Shown here: positions 39,654-48,470 of the stretch, piece after piece
Layout: every line of letters begins with the position of its first letter
Position numbering within the stretch: the first letter of the stretch is position 1
Source: a bacterium
GTDB lineage: Bacteria; Bdellovibrionota; UBA2428
Length of the DNA stretch: 64,000 nucleotides
Direction: 5' to 3'
Assembly (NCBI GenBank): GCA_009991595.1
Contig: JAACVK010000021.1
Span: 100,048 to 164,047, forward strand
Notes under the pieces: model-generated
The model's database searches: none
What the model saw: only the letters and a program-made list of their open reading frames with translations
Told to the model about the DNA's origin: nothing
Made by a program: the position numbers and the translations under genes

Positions 39654-39977
39654 ATGTCGGGTATTCAAAGACGTTCTTGCTACCGTGTGCAATATCCATC
39701 AGGAGAAGGCCCCACCATGCAAATGTCAAAAGGGGTTTACCCTGTTATCGATCTATCCGAAGGCGGCCTTTCCTTCTCTACCGACGTTGGACAATTTCTT
39801 ACTGGAGAAGTTTACAACCTCAAGCTTCATTTCAAAGACGGCGAACAGTTCAGTAGCTCAGCAGAGGTGGTTCGACTAAGCGCCAAGTCTGTGAGCCTTC
39901 GCCTTAGCACTGAAGTGCCCTACCGGAAGATTGTGGCCGAGCAACTGCGCCTTAAGAACAGCTATCCCAATATTTGA
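39654..39977 (+). CDS. PilZ domain protein
   Basis: 'RRSCYRVQYP...VIDLSEGGLSFSTD...LKLHF..GEQFSSSAEVVRL'. Confidence 0.8.
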   Translation: MSGIQRRSCYRVQYPSGEGPTMQMSKGVYPVIDLSEGGLSFSTDVGQFLTGEVYNLKLHFKDGEQFSSSAEVVRLSAKSVSLRLSTEVPYRKIVAEQLRLKNSYPNI

Positions 39978-39995
39978 AAATTCTTCAAAAAGCGT

Positions 39996-40012
39996 TTTCA
40001 AATAACTTTCAA
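39996..40012 (+). promoter_or_regulatory. Candidate LexA operator TTTCAA-N5-TTTCAA (lexA)
   Basis: TTTCAAATAACTTTCAA, part of a 23-mer identical to one upstream of imuA. Ends 23 nt before the lexA ATG. Confidence 0.75.
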
Positions 40013-40035
40013 ACATGATAGATTGAAAAGCACAT

Positions 40036-40644
40036 ATGGCCAACAAAGATCTTACCCCCAAACAAAAACTCGTTTTGGATTACATCAAACGCTACAGCAA
40101 AAAGCATGGGCACACGCCCACCCAAGAGGCCATAACAAAGGGACTTGGCTTTCGCTCCGTAGGAACCATAAACTACCACCTACAAGGGCTGAAAGAACAA
40201 GGCTACCTAGAAGAAACTGAAAAGAATGCAAAGTATGGCATTCAACTAAAGACTAAAGACAATCAACTTCCGCTATTGGGCAAAGTTGCTGCTGGTAACC
40301 CTATCGACTTTAGAATCAGCAATGAAAGCATAGAAGTGCCAAGCAGTTTCATAAAAGGCAATAAAGAGCATTTCGTTCTACAGGCCTCTGGAAACTCTAT
40401 GATCGACGCCCATATTCTAGATGGCGACCTCTTGATTATTCGAAAGCAAGAGTCAGCAGACAACGGTCAAATTGTTGTGGCTGAGATAAACAATGAGGCC
40501 ACGATTAAACGTTTTTTCAAAAAATCCAGCAGTGTCGAGCTACACCCAGAAAATGAGAACTACAAAATTATAAAAGTCTCTAACGATTCTGACGATTTTA
40601 GAATTGAAGGAATTCTGGTCGGAGTGCTCAGCCCAAGGTCCTAG
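40036..40644 (+). CDS. lexA: LexA repressor
   Basis: N-terminal wHTH 'LTPKQKLVLDYIKRYSKKHGHTPTQEAITKGLGF'. Cleavage site 'KVAAGNP'. Catalytic 'ASGNSMIDAHILDGDLLIIRK' and 'EATIKRF'. Confidence 0.93.
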   Translation: MANKDLTPKQKLVLDYIKRYSKKHGHTPTQEAITKGLGFRSVGTINYHLQGLKEQGYLEETEKNAKYGIQLKTKDNQLPLLGKVAAGNPIDFRISNESIEVPSSFIKGNKEHFVLQASGNSMIDAHILDGDLLIIRKQESADNGQIVVAEINNEATIKRFFKKSSSVELHPENENYKIIKVSNDSDDFRIEGILVGVLSPRS

Positions 40645-40652
40645 AACAATTC

Positions 40653-41111
40653 CTAGTTCTCAACCGAAGCGGGGTGAACATTTCCACCTCTAGGACCTTC
40701 GAGTTGAAGAGCCAATTGAGCTCGCTCAAAACAGCCTTGCAAAAGATTTTTTCCATCGCTCGACTCTAAGTAGACTCCTGTTAGCTCTGAGATGCGCTGC
40801 TCAACTTCCCCCGAAGATTCTTCTAGAGTGTTGTAATTTGTAGGAATCACTCCAGCCTTTTCAATCCCAGTGGCCATACAAGGGCAATACATTGAAAAAA
40901 GAGCAAAGTGTTCTTTGGGAGCCTGTTCCTTGCAGCCGTCAATAAAGCCCTCTCGCAACTCAATCGACCAATCTTTCGATTGTGAAACCTGTGATCGGTT
41001 ATCTAAAACTCCATACTTGAAACAAACGCAAAACAACCCAACAGCAAGCAACGTCCCAGCTATCAACAAAATTCGTCCCTTCCAAATGAAAGATTGGCTC
41101 ATAAAAAACAT
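40653..41111 (-). CDS. Hypothetical protein with N-terminal membrane anchor/signal
   Basis: 'GRILLIAGTLLAVGLFCVCFKYG' hydrophobic segment. Confidence 0.6.
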   Translation of the reverse strand: MFFMSQSFIWKGRILLIAGTLLAVGLFCVCFKYGVLDNRSQVSQSKDWSIELREGFIDGCKEQAPKEHFALFSMYCPCMATGIEKAGVIPTNYNTLEESSGEVEQRISELTGVYLESSDGKNLLQGCFERAQLALQLEGPRGGNVHPASVEN

Positions 41112-41249
41112 CTCCTATTCTTAAGGTAAGCCATCTAGCCAGCCAAACCAGTTAAGTTTTAGTTAAGAAGACAATCTTAACATTCTTAGAATAGATAATT
41201 TAAACATAAACAGCCTAAGCTCAAGCCATAGATATGCCGATCTTAACTC

Positions 41250-41384
41250 GTGTTTAAAAAAGAATTTTGGAAAGACATTCGTGGAGCCGTCCCCGTATAC
41301 GATGAACATCGGTTTTTTCCGCTAGCATTTCCTACCAAACATCTCACAAAAATAGGCACTGCCTGCTCTAGGAACATAGAGTAA
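41250..41384 (+). CDS. Possible small ORF (44 aa, GTG start) or gene remnant
   Basis: GTG TTT AAA AAA GAA TTT TGG ... GAG TAA reads MFKKEFWKDIRGAVPVYDEHRFFPLAFPTKHLTKIGTACSRNIE. It ends 1 nt before the next GTG. Confidence 0.3.
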   Translation: MFKKEFWKDIRGAVPVYDEHRFFPLAFPTKHLTKIGTACSRNIE

Positions 41385-41385
41385 A

Positions 41386-43266
41386 GTGAAGTATCGGGCT
41401 GAAATTGATGGAATGCGTGCTATTGCTGTTTTGGCAGTCATCTTCTTTCACGCTGGCTTCAAGCACTTCTCTGGTGGCTATGTTGGCGTCGATATATTCT
41501 TCGTGATCAGCGGCTACTTGATCACTACTCAAATCACTCAAGAGATCAAAAAATCCAATTTTTCATTACTCTACTTTTACGAACGAAGAGCAAGACGAAT
41601 CCTTCCACTATTATTTGCTGTCTGTTTGATAACCTCTCCCCTCGCTTTCATTCATCTCTCAAATCGAGATTTTTACGACTATGCGCAAAGCTTGATTGCG
41701 TCGTCTTTATTTTCATCCAACATCCTATTCTTTTTTGAAAGTGGCTATTTTGATTCTCTTGTGGACACAAAGCCACTTTTGCATACCTGGAGCCTAGCCC
41801 TAGAAGAACAATATTACCTCGTGTTTCCCCTGCTCTTGTTGATGCTAAAAGGCTGGAACTCAAAGAAAGTGTTTGCAAGTATATTGCTGCTTACCATTAG
41901 CAGCTTGCTTCTTGCCCAAGCCTTTGTGGAGGAATACCCAAGCGCTACATTTTACTTACTACCCTTTCGAGGCTGGGAAATCCTCATAGGTGCCTTGCTG
42001 GCTTGCTTTGAAGTCTATTGGCCTAAGCAACTCAAAAAAATTAATCACTCAATTAGCAATTGCCTTTCATTCATTGGCCTGGTCTTCATTATCACTTCGA
42101 TTTTCATTTTTTCGCCCGAAACCCCATTCCCAAGCTTCTACACTCTTTTGCCTACGATAGGTTCTGTCCTTATCTTGGGCTTTGCTCGACCGCAGACCTT
42201 TGCTCACTATATTTTGAGATCAAGACTCTTAGTTGGGTGTGGCCTTATTAGTTATAGTTTGTATCTTTGGCATCAACCCCTCTTTGCAATAGTTAAATAT
42301 CGACGCCTCTTAGAACCTTCATCCGAGCTCATGATGTTTTACTCACTTCTGCTATTCCCGCTTTCTTATTTTTCTTGGCGCTGGATTGAACAGCCCTGGC
42401 GAAACAAGAACTTTCTTTCTCAAAAGAGTGTTTTTCAATTTTCTGGCTTAGGAATCCTTCTCTTTACAGCTCTCAGCAGTGCCTTTATTTTCAGCAAAAA
42501 TGAACGTGCCCTCTATGCAGGAGAAGGTCTTGCATGGGTTGAAAAAGTTCAAAACAGTAATCCTCGACTGATTCTTTACGGAGATAGCCATGCACGGCAA
42601 TATTTTCGTTCTTTGGAAGAGGTTTATGGTGAATCAACTCTTTTATCAAAAGGAGCTTGTCTAGCCTTGCCCGGTATTTTAGGAAAGTATGAGGGAGCAG
42701 ACTTCAACTCAAAAAAATGTGCTGGGCTCTTGTTAGAATTAAAAAATTTATTAAAACAACACCCCACGACACCACTTTTCATAGCCTATCGCTGGGATTT
42801 GAAAGTTCTGGACTCTAGGTCAGAAAAAGGAATCGGGAACACACAAGAAGAGTTAGGCATCAACGCATTAGCAGAGTCTTTAAAAATGCTTTTGAGTTGG
42901 CCAGAAAATCATCAAAGAAAAATTGTGCTCATTGGCTCAGTACCATCGGCTGCCTCAGCCAGCCCTGGAATGCACTCTGGATACGAACGATGTGAAAAAT
43001 ACATTGACGCAAAATGTCCCCTCTTTTACCCCAAAACAAAAGGCGAGGGACTCAAAGTTAATGAGATGCTTTCTAAACTCACCCTAGAAAATGCTAACCT
43101 TAGCTTCATCGACCCCTACGAAAGCCTCTGTGATGAAAAAGGATGTCATTTGTTTATAAAAGACCAAGCACTGTATTCGGATCACGCCCACTTAACTCGA
43201 TTTGGCGCTGACCTCGTCATCGATCAAGCCCTACAACAAGAAAAGAAACAAATACCCTCTATCTAG
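41386..43266 (+). CDS. Acyltransferase 3 family membrane protein with C-terminal SGNH-like domain (OafA/OatA type)
   Basis: 'YRAEIDGMRAIAVLAVIFFHAGFKHFSGGYVGVDIFFVISGYLI', 'WSLALEEQYYLVFPLLL', 'LILYGDSHARQY', 'YSDHAHLTRFGADLV'. Confidence 0.92.
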   Translation: MKYRAEIDGMRAIAVLAVIFFHAGFKHFSGGYVGVDIFFVISGYLITTQITQEIKKSNFSLLYFYERRARRILPLLFAVCLITSPLAFIHLSNRDFYDYAQSLIASSLFSSNILFFFESGYFDSLVDTKPLLHTWSLALEEQYYLVFPLLLLMLKGWNSKKVFASILLLTISSLLLAQAFVEEYPSATFYLLPFRGWEILIGALLACFEVYWPKQLKKINHSISNCLSFIGLVFIITSIFIFSPETPFPSFYTLLPTIGSVLILGFARPQTFAHYILRSRLLVGCGLISYSLYLWHQPLFAIVKYRRLLEPSSELMMFYSLLLFPLSYFSWRWIEQPWRNKNFLSQKSVFQFSGLGILLFTALSSAFIFSKNERALYAGEGLAWVEKVQNSNPRLILYGDSHARQYFRSLEEVYGESTLLSKGACLALPGILGKYEGADFNSKKCAGLLLELKNLLKQHPTTPLFIAYRWDLKVLDSRSEKGIGNTQEELGINALAESLKMLLSWPENHQRKIVLIGSVPSAASASPGMHSGYERCEKYIDAKCPLFYPKTKGEGLKVNEMLSKLTLENANLSFIDPYESLCDEKGCHLFIKDQALYSDHAHLTRFGADLVIDQALQQEKKQIPSI

Positions 43267-43282
43267 CCAAGACCGCCTTGTC

Positions 43283-43525
43283 CTAGTGCATTTCTTCGCA
43301 GGTTCCTGACTCATACGAATCTAAACCACTCGCCCTTGCATCACATTCGTTAGGATAGGTTTTTCCATCGCCACCACAAACACTGCCTGAGTCGACCCTG
43401 CAACTAGTTCCATCTTCAGCCTCCAGAACGGACGAAGTGCTTTCTGACTTATCAGCGGTGCACCCTACTAACAAAAAGACAGTAAAGATAGTTGCGCAAA
43501 CAGTCTTAAATTGATCCATAAACAA
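43283..43525 (-). CDS. Small lipoprotein with Kazal-type serine protease inhibitor domain
   Basis: Lipobox 'FLLVGCTA'. Kazal signature 'C...SGSVCGGDGKTYPNECDARASGLDSYESGTC'. Confidence 0.8.
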   Translation of the reverse strand: MFMDQFKTVCATIFTVFLLVGCTADKSESTSSVLEAEDGTSCRVDSGSVCGGDGKTYPNECDARASGLDSYESGTCEEMH

Positions 43526-43628
43526 TATTTAACCTGTCTCCGAATACTAAAACAACTCTTTGAAACTTTTTTTTAGACTAGAGAACCTTTTAAGACTTAA
43601 ATACGTCTAATATTTGAAAGGTATCTTT

Positions 43629-44117
43629 ATGAAAAAATTCTTAATCTACTTTCTACTACTTCCAATTTATTCGCAGGCCAAAGAAAGCCCCGAATGGTTT
43701 AAAAAAGCCTCTAGCTTTTGTGCAAGCCTTAGCTTCAACAGCAGTCAGATGAAGTGCCAAAAACAGGTCTCTTCTGCAAAGTTTATGTCCATTGGAGCCA
43801 TCGACCTTTGCACAAGCCTTCCGATGCCCGACCTCAAGTTGAAATGCATTCAATCCATTAGCAATAAGGTTTACAGGGACGAAGAGGTTGTTGCCTGCAA
43901 GAACAACATGATGAGTTCAGACAAGATGAAGTGTCTCAATGAACTTGGACAACAATGGGTCGAAAAAAAGAAAAAGAAAGAAAAGCACGATAAGCACAGA
44001 CTAAGCAAAGATCATCGTGAAAGACTTGAAGATATTTTAAGCATGCTTAAAGACGGTCGATACAAACGGGCTAGAAAAAATCTTCAAAAATTACTAGGAG
44101 AAGACTCGGGTAGCTAA
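43629..44117 (+). CDS. Secreted hypothetical protein, Cys-containing, basic C-terminus
   Basis: MKKFLIYFLLLPIYSQAKE signal peptide. Repeated Cys-containing segments and a Lys-rich tail. Confidence 0.65.
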   Translation: MKKFLIYFLLLPIYSQAKESPEWFKKASSFCASLSFNSSQMKCQKQVSSAKFMSIGAIDLCTSLPMPDLKLKCIQSISNKVYRDEEVVACKNNMMSSDKMKCLNELGQQWVEKKKKKEKHDKHRLSKDHRERLEDILSMLKDGRYKRARKNLQKLLGEDSGS

Positions 44118-44254
44118 ACTCAACTACCCCTTTTAGGGAGGCTGGAGCCAGTTTTCTACTTGTGTCATAGCGCACTTCTAATTTAGAGAGGCCCTCATTG
44201 GCTTTTAAGAACCACTGAACTATTGTTCCGGTCTCTAAACAGGAGTTTTAAATT

Positions 44255-45322
44255 ATGACAAAATATATTTTTTCTTTTACTTTCGCCTTGGCGATTTCAT
44301 GCTTGGCTAGCGCCGTTGACCTTGATGGGAGCTTCACCTTTCAACAAGAATACCTCAAAATTAAAGGCATCAAAGCAAGACATAGACAAAGAGTAAAAGC
44401 TTATCTAACTGGCAATCACACCCTCAACGAAAATGCCAAAGTCACCATTGGACTCGCTTCAGGGCCCACCACTCCCACATCCACCTACAACACGCTTGGA
44501 GGATCTTTTTCTTCGATGGCCGTTAATCTCGATCAGGCCAATGCTCAGTTGAGCACTTGGAAGAATCAGATTCACTCTACCTTCGGCAAGATGAAAGATC
44601 CATTCACCCGAGTGGGAGGGTCTCAGCTTCAATGGGATAGCGATGTTCGGCCTGAAGGAATTTCACTAAACTTTGATAACAAAGAAGTGGTTGCTAATTT
44701 AGGTGGTTTTGTTCTTCAGGAACGTCCTGTTGACGAAGACTCCCTGCTCTTCGCTGGAGATGTCTATTTCCCAATTGAGTTAAACGAAAAGACCAGCCTT
44801 AAGTTGGGCTTTGGCGTTTTTGTCTACACTCAGGTTAGAGGGAAGAGCACTCTTTTCGACAACGAAAACACATACGGGAACAGTGGAACCGCTATCGTAG
44901 GCACAACCTCTACCACGTATACCTATACTGAAGACTACACTCTTATGAACCCAGGCATCGAGCTTAACACTCGCCTGTCGAACATCCCTTTTAAAGTCTA
45001 CTTTGATTTTGTCTATAACACTGAGGCAAGCAACGACAACACAGGTTGGACTTTTGGTGCCCAGCTAGGAGATGTTAAAGGCTGGAAAGATTTTTCGGTT
45101 GCTGCTTACTTCTTACGTAAAGAGGCAGATGCGGTTTTAGGAGCGCTAACCGATAGCAACTTCTACTCACAGAGCACAGGAACCCAGGGCTTTGTTCTCT
45201 CGGGTGCTTTTGGACTCTTTGACAACGTCAGTTCTAGCCTAACTTGGTATTCCACTGACGCGATTGGAAGCGCAAAAGCGAGAGAAAATAGACTTCAGCT
45301 TGCTGCTTCAATGAAATTTTAA
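44255..45322 (+). CDS. Putative outer-membrane porin
   Basis: Signal peptide, beta-barrel-like alternation and C-terminal 'RLQLAASMKF'. Body 'STFGKMKDPFTRVGGSQLQWDSDVRPEG'. Confidence 0.75.
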   Translation: MTKYIFSFTFALAISCLASAVDLDGSFTFQQEYLKIKGIKARHRQRVKAYLTGNHTLNENAKVTIGLASGPTTPTSTYNTLGGSFSSMAVNLDQANAQLSTWKNQIHSTFGKMKDPFTRVGGSQLQWDSDVRPEGISLNFDNKEVVANLGGFVLQERPVDEDSLLFAGDVYFPIELNEKTSLKLGFGVFVYTQVRGKSTLFDNENTYGNSGTAIVGTTSTTYTYTEDYTLMNPGIELNTRLSNIPFKVYFDFVYNTEASNDNTGWTFGAQLGDVKGWKDFSVAAYFLRKEADAVLGALTDSNFYSQSTGTQGFVLSGAFGLFDNVSSSLTWYSTDAIGSAKARENRLQLAASMKF

Positions 45323-45334
45323 CTTTCTTTAGAC

Positions 45335-45374
45335 AAAAAAAGCCCCTTTAGTGTTTCCACTAAAGGGGCTTTTT
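45335..45374. terminator. Bidirectional rho-independent terminator between convergent genes
   Basis: AAAAAA-AGCCCCTTTAGTG-TTTC-CACTAAAGGGGCT-TTTT. Confidence 0.92.
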
Positions 45375-45378
45375 ACAT

Positions 45379-46251
45379 CTATTCTCGACTACAACTTGCC
45401 CAGCTCGTGAATTCCTTATTTTCGTAGTAACTTTGCCCTAAAAAGGACGCCTTCCTAGAGCCGTAAACTTGCAAAGGAATTTCAAAACCTCCACCGGGCT
45501 GATCTTCCACCTGTGTTCTTAGGAAAACCCGTTGGTTAGCCCACCTAAGTTTTGTTAACATTTTCCGCTCAGGATACGACATTAAGCTCAACTCGCTAGG
45601 CTCGGCTGCCGCCGTGCTTTTCGAAACTAAAGTTGGGGAGGATTGTGTGTGAACTCCAGAAGAAGCCACCAAATCACTAACCCCACTTTGGCAGGACCAA
45701 TTGTCAGAAGATAGGTTTTGGGGAACTATCTTAGCACTCAAACTACTTTTATCAGAGTCCAAGTGACAGCTAACAACAAGACTTTCAAGAGTGCTTGTTA
45801 GGCCATAGACTTCAGAATCAAAGGAAATTTTTGCGGCCATATCAACCACACCATTTTTCGAATGAAGAAAATTAATTGAACCTATCTCAGGGGCATCCTG
45901 AATATAAGACACACTCAAGCTTTCCACTTCATCTTCAAAAAGAGTTTTACTCTTTCCATCCAAACTGAGTCGCACTTCGCTTTGAGATTCTTCCTCATAC
46001 TTTCGAACAACACAATTGAGAGCTACAACTGAGGAAGGAGTCGTTTGAGCATCTTCTCCCTTAGGCTTGGGCTGATACAACAAACCATCACCCTCGGCCA
46101 CAATCTCTTTTCTGTTCGTACAAGCAACAAGCAGGCTAAAAATTGCCACCGTGCTAAATATATATTTTTTTAATTCCACTAACGCACTCCTTAAAACAAC
46201 AAACATGAAAAAGCTTCGCCTCATACTGTGCGATATCCGTGCCAAGCACAT
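45379..46251 (-). CDS. Lipoprotein, hypothetical
   Basis: 'LKKYIFSTVAIFSLLVACTNRK' lipobox. The true start is probably internal to the ORF. Confidence 0.6.
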   Translation of the reverse strand: MCLARISHSMRRSFFMFVVLRSALVELKKYIFSTVAIFSLLVACTNRKEIVAEGDGLLYQPKPKGEDAQTTPSSVVALNCVVRKYEEESQSEVRLSLDGKSKTLFEDEVESLSVSYIQDAPEIGSINFLHSKNGVVDMAAKISFDSEVYGLTSTLESLVVSCHLDSDKSSLSAKIVPQNLSSDNWSCQSGVSDLVASSGVHTQSSPTLVSKSTAAAEPSELSLMSYPERKMLTKLRWANQRVFLRTQVEDQPGGGFEIPLQVYGSRKASFLGQSYYENKEFTSWASCSRE

Positions 46252-46338
46252 CGTGCCTGTTTTTAGTCATTTAGAGGCACTCAACGAGGGTTTTACTCGA
46301 CCCAAGAGCAAATTTTGCGGTCATTGTGTATAGAATGT

Positions 46339-46362
46339 GTGAAAAGTAAACGGATACGTTTT
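46339..46362 (+). repeat. Copy of short repeat GTGAAAAGTAAACGRATACSTTTT
   Basis: GTGAAAAGTAAACGGATACGTTTT. Compare 62047-62073. Confidence 0.6.
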
Positions 46363-46397
46363 AGGCAAAGCAATCGAACATAATGAGAAAGGTCCCA

Positions 46398-46484
46398 ATG
46401 ATGAAAATCAGTGCCCACGTATTTTCCAGGTATCTCTTACTCATTTCAAAAGAATACAATCAAAACGGAGCACAATATGAGTAA
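46398..46484 (+). CDS. Possible micro-ORF (28 aa) upstream of imuA
   Basis: GAGAAAGG then MMKISAHVFSRYLLLISKEYNQNGAQYE. Its stop overlaps the ATG at 46477. Confidence 0.25.
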   Translation: MMKISAHVFSRYLLLISKEYNQNGAQYE

Positions 46485-46572
46485 AAAAGTCGCCGCCTCA
46501 CCCTACCTTCAAGCACTTAACGCGCGTCTGAGAAGGCCTTTAAAAAGGACTAGAGCCCCTCTTTTCAAATAA
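46477..46572 (+). CDS. Possible micro-ORF (31 aa, basic) ending inside the imuA SOS box
   Basis: ACGGAG then MSKKVAASPYLQALNARLRRPLKRTRAPLFK*. Stop at 46570-46572. Confidence 0.3.
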   Translation: MSKKVAASPYLQALNARLRRPLKRTRAPLFK

Positions 46573-46579
46573 CTTTCAA
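46563..46579 (+). promoter_or_regulatory. Candidate LexA operator TTTCAA-N5-TTTCAA (imuA)
   Basis: TTTCAAATAACTTTCAA. The 23-mer at 46562-46584 is identical to 39995-40017. Confidence 0.75.
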
Positions 46580-46665
46580 ACATGTTACAAATAAGAAGGT
46601 AGGCCAAAGCACTTAGCCAAAGCCGAGAAAAGCGACCCACTCACAGTTTTAAAGAGAGGAAAGAA

Positions 46666-47190
46666 ATGGAAACCGCAGAGCTAAAAGCTCTTGTCGGAAA
46701 GGCGTCGGGCTATACCCGAAGAGAAACTTTGCGTTTTTCTTTGTGCCCAGAACCCCTTCCCAGAGGAGCCCTTATTGAAGTCACCGGCTTTGGAAAGAGC
46801 GAATTCGTTGCCGAATTTTTAGCTGAGCACAAACATCAAGCCATTTGGCTAGAAGAAAGCTTCAACCTAAACCCACTCGCTTTTTTACAACGCCAAATCT
46901 CTCTTAAGAATATTCACTTTGTTGAAGCCGAGCACAATTTGTTTTGGGCAAGTGCTCAAGTCATTAGCAGCGGTCTTTACGATTCGATTGTCATCAATCA
47001 ACCCAACTGGGATCTGAAACAATTTAGAAAAATTCAACTCATGGCAGAAAAGAATAATCAACTGATTTTTCTTCTAGCAAAGACCCCCTTAAACGCTTGG
47101 CCTATTAGCTTAAGCCTGCAGGTAAAACATCGATTCTTCAACAAGGACTTTCAAGTTCAAATTAGACGCAAGAGATCTTTTTATAGATGA
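46666..47190 (+). CDS. imuA: ImuA-like (SulA/RecA-like) mutasome accessory protein
   Basis: 'LPRGALIEVTGFGKSEFVAEFLAEH', degenerate RecA-like core. Overlaps imuB by 4 nt. Confidence 0.8.
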   Translation: METAELKALVGKASGYTRRETLRFSLCPEPLPRGALIEVTGFGKSEFVAEFLAEHKHQAIWLEESFNLNPLAFLQRQISLKNIHFVEAEHNLFWASAQVISSGLYDSIVINQPNWDLKQFRKIQLMAEKNNQLIFLLAKTPLNAWPISLSLQVKHRFFNKDFQVQIRRKRSFYR

Positions 47191-48455
47191 ACATTATTTG
47201 CTTATTTTTTACGAAAGGAACTCCTCTCGAGTTTTTTGAATGCTGCTATAGCTTTACCCCCCGCATCTACTTTAACTCGGAAGCCATTTTTTTAGACATA
47301 GAAGGTTGCCAAAAACTTTATTCTACAGAAACTCTCATAAAGAGACTCCGCATTTTTGAACGGCGCTTTGGAGTTAGCTTTCGAATAGGAATTGCATCAG
47401 ACACTCCAACCGCTCTTGCCTTTGCTCGCTTTGAAGAAACTCGCAAAGCAGACTTACCTATAGAGGCTTTACTTGATTACGCCTCTCCCCTTAATAAAGA
47501 ACACATAAGTGAGGCCCTCCCCATGCTTTCACTTTTACAAAGACTAGGCGTTGAAAACTTGAGCGCCTTCCTGGCCCTCCCTAGCCAATCTCTTAGCTCA
47601 AGGTTTCAACGTCTAGGTCTTCACCTTCATCAGAGAGTCCAGGGGCTCTCGGCTTTACCGTGGCCCTCCTTAAAAAAGCCACTTCGAATTAGGGAAGAAA
47701 TCGTTATTGATGAATCCCAAAACGCACAAAGCCTAGAGCCCCTTCTCTTCCTCCTCAAAAACCCCCTTCAAAGAGCTTGCTCTCGACTTCGAGGAAGAAT
47801 GGAAAGAACACAATGCTTGAACTTAAGAATTGAAACAGAAAAATATTCTACCGTTAAAAGACCCGTGCTTGATTTGAGCTTCTATTTTTCAACCCCACAA
47901 GGCTGCTCTTTTTTTATTCTCCAAATATTAAAAGAAAAATTGGCCCACCATCTTCAAAGAACTCCTCTAGAGGCCCCAATTATTCACCTGAGCATTGAAT
48001 GCACGGAAACCTCTCCAGCCCAAATTTCTCAGCAAAACCTATTTAACGAAAAAGAAGAAAAAAAAGAGAAAATTGAATCCCTCCTCGAGCGCCTTAAAGC
48101 TAAGCTGGGCTCTCAGAAAGTTTTTCAAGCCTCCCTTATCGCCTCCTACATTCCCGAGCGTTCTTGGACAAGAGTTCAGAGCCTTCCCTCCGACATTGAT
48201 ACACCACTACCAAAGCGACCTATTCGTCTTTTAAAGAACCCTATTCCCTTAGAGCGAGTTAACAACCTACTTATCTTTAAAGGCTCTAGTATGAAAATTG
48301 TAGACGAAGAGGGGCCAGAACGCCTACAAGGCTATTGGTGGCAAGAGCTCTTTCACCGAGACTACTACACAACCACAGTGCAAAGCGGTGAAACCCTTTG
48401 GATATATCAACAAGATGCTTCCGGTCCCTACTATCTTCATGGGCTATTTGACTGA
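47187..48455 (+). CDS. imuB: ImuB-like inactive Y-family polymerase
   Basis: 'IFLDIEGCQKLY', 'RFGVSFRIGIASDTPTALAFARF', 'LSLLQRLGVENLSAFLALPSQSLSSRFQRLGLHLHQRVQGL'. Lacks the N-terminal DxD catalytic motif. Confidence 0.85.
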   Translation: MNIICLFFTKGTPLEFFECCYSFTPRIYFNSEAIFLDIEGCQKLYSTETLIKRLRIFERRFGVSFRIGIASDTPTALAFARFEETRKADLPIEALLDYASPLNKEHISEALPMLSLLQRLGVENLSAFLALPSQSLSSRFQRLGLHLHQRVQGLSALPWPSLKKPLRIREEIVIDESQNAQSLEPLLFLLKNPLQRACSRLRGRMERTQCLNLRIETEKYSTVKRPVLDLSFYFSTPQGCSFFILQILKEKLAHHLQRTPLEAPIIHLSIECTETSPAQISQQNLFNEKEEKKEKIESLLERLKAKLGSQKVFQASLIASYIPERSWTRVQSLPSDIDTPLPKRPIRLLKNPIPLERVNNLLIFKGSSMKIVDEEGPERLQGYWWQELFHRDYYTTTVQSGETLWIYQQDASGPYYLHGLFD

Positions 48456-48470
48456 TATACTCCAAAAACA

